A stretch of 64,000 nt of DNA from Pseudomonas sp. HN11 (GTDB lineage Bacteria > Pseudomonadota > Gammaproteobacteria > Pseudomonadales > Pseudomonadaceae), in the NCBI RefSeq assembly GCF_021390155.1, contig NZ_CP089985.1, positions 1,747,001 to 1,811,000 on the forward strand, read 5' to 3'. The position numbers and the translations under genes are program-made. The stretch's first letter is position 1. Each line of letters begins with the position of its first letter. The notes below the pieces were generated by a model. The model was not told where the DNA came from. It ran no database searches and saw only the letters and a list, made by a program, of their open reading frames with translations. Shown piece after piece: positions 63,186 to 64,000 of this stretch.

Positions 63186-63935
63186 GTGTTGGATTTAGTG
63201 ATGTACCTGGTGTTGGGTGTGGCCCTCGGCACGGTGGGCGGTCTGTTTGGCATTGGTGGCGGGTTGATCGCGATCCCGGTGCTGGGCGTATTGTTCGGCC
63301 TGGATCAGCAACTGGCCCAGGGCACGGCGCTGGTAATGGTGGTGCCTAACGTGATGCTGGCGCTTTGGCGCTATCACCAACGCAACCGCATCGAACTGCG
63401 CCATGCGCTGCCTCTGGGAATCATGGGTTTCAGCTTCGCCTGGCTCGGTTCGATCTGGGCCGTGGGCCTGGATGCGGGCGCGATGCGCATCGGTTTTATT
63501 GCCTTCCTGCTGACGCTTTCGGCCTACAACCTGCTGCGTATGTTCACTCGCAACGCGCCGCCGACCGCGCAGATGCGTTACTCCTGGCCATGGCTCGGGG
63601 TGCTGGGTGCGGCCTCCGGTTCCATGGGCGGTTTGTTCGGTGTGGGGGGCGCAGTGGTCGCCACGCCCGTGCTGACGAGTGTGTTCGGCACTACCCAGGT
63701 GGTTGCCCAAGGCCTGTCACTGGCCTTGGCATTGCCGAGTACTGGGGTGACGCTGGCGACCTACGCCTGGCATCAGGAGGTCGACTGGATGATCGGCGTG
63801 CCCTTGGCCGTCGGCGGTCTGCTCAGCATCAGTTGGGGCGTGAAAGTCGCCCATGCCCTGCCGGAGCGCGTTCTGCGCGGGCTGTTCTGCGGCTTCCTGG
63901 TGCTGTGCGCGGTGATGCTGACGTTTAAAGTCTGA
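63186..63935 (+). CDS. TauE/SafE (TSUP) family transporter
   Basis: A 249-aa inner-membrane protein with about eight helices and two copies of the TSUP repeat: GTVGGLFGIGGGLIAIPVLG (near residues 14-33) and GSMGGLFGVGGAVVATPVL (near 145-163). Members export sulfite, sulfoacetate or similar anions; substrate is not readable from sequence. Its ATG lies six bases after a weak G-rich site. The divergent LysR regulator is the natural candidate for control. It converges on a partial gene at the window edge. Confidence 0.9.
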   Translation: MLDLVMYLVLGVALGTVGGLFGIGGGLIAIPVLGVLFGLDQQLAQGTALVMVVPNVMLALWRYHQRNRIELRHALPLGIMGFSFAWLGSIWAVGLDAGAMRIGFIAFLLTLSAYNLLRMFTRNAPPTAQMRYSWPWLGVLGAASGSMGGLFGVGGAVVATPVLTSVFGTTQVVAQGLSLALALPSTGVTLATYAWHQEVDWMIGVPLAVGGLLSISWGVKVAHALPERVLRGLFCGFLVLCAVMLTFKV

Positions 63936-64000
63936 AACCTTCGATGATGTATTGCGCCAGACAATCGGTGATGGGCGAATTCATCCGCGCGTTACGCAGC
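63925..64000 (-). CDS. 3' end of an unidentified gene, cut by the window edge
   Basis: A leftward frame is open from the window edge to a TAA at 63925-63927 and would encode a C-terminus ending DCLAQYIIEGFRL. It overlaps the last 11 bp of the convergent transporter gene, which is tolerable for convergent stops. Only about 24 codons are visible, so the assignment is uncertain. Confidence 0.4.
   Translation of the reverse strand, partial: LRNARMNSPITDCLAQYIIEGFRL

Overview
The window looks like a Pseudomonas chromosome of the fluorescens group. This rests on gene content and order: wbpL, wbpM and comEA at the end of an O-antigen locus, kdpFABC-kdpDE, tesA divergent from an ybbA-type ABC operon, oprI, earP-efp, cysB, ohr/ohrR, GC-rich coding DNA and short Pseudomonas-type palindromic repeats. 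No tRNA, rRNA, CRISPR array or insertion sequence was seen.

Layout. (1) 1-12.6 kb is the right part of an O-antigen locus. A leftward operon (wzx-like flippase, Wzy/WaaL-type membrane protein, AsnB-type amidotransferase, TviB/WbpO dehydrogenase, WbpP/TviC epimerase cut by the window edge) should make and handle UDP-GalNAcA and probably its amide. Rightward genes supply a PglC-type phosphotransferase, a PglE-type aminotransferase, a WbpL/WecA-type phosphotransferase and the WbpM dehydratase, followed by comEA. (2) 13-17 kb holds a TetR regulator, a GntR/FCD regulator with a DUF1989 protein, and an ethanolamine-type permease. (3) 17.2-25.1 kb is the complete high-affinity K+ uptake system kdpFABC with its two-component system kdpDE, preceded by three helically phased repeats. 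(4) 25-28.8 kb carries a patatin phospholipase, a lipoprotein, a CHAD protein, a thioesterase and an Mpo1-like protein. (5) 28.9-34.4 kb is an accessory toxin island: a 1570-aa RHS protein with an AT-rich HNH-like C-terminal toxin, an Imm50-like immunity gene and a second small gene. (6) 34.6-44.9 kb has a chemoreceptor, tatD, a MltF-type transglycosylase, doxX, a 102-aa protein behind a strong promoter and a structured leader, a GldA-F-G type ABC operon whose ATPase has a degenerate P-loop, a divergent coiled-coil protein, and greB. (7) 45-64 kb is mostly core: ybbP/ybbA/tesA, an L,D-transpeptidase, oprI, DAHP synthase, PilZ, thioredoxin, PanE, 5'-nucleotidase, universal stress protein, cysB, a second Gre-like factor, earP-efp, ohr with a co-oriented periplasmic esterase, ohrR, a LysR regulator and a TauE/SafE transporter.

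The least explained parts are the ABC operon with its divergent partner (39.8-44.3 kb), the structured leader at 39.3 kb, and the toxin-immunity island. All start sites were chosen by reading Shine-Dalgarno spacing and family length by eye; nothing here was checked by database search.
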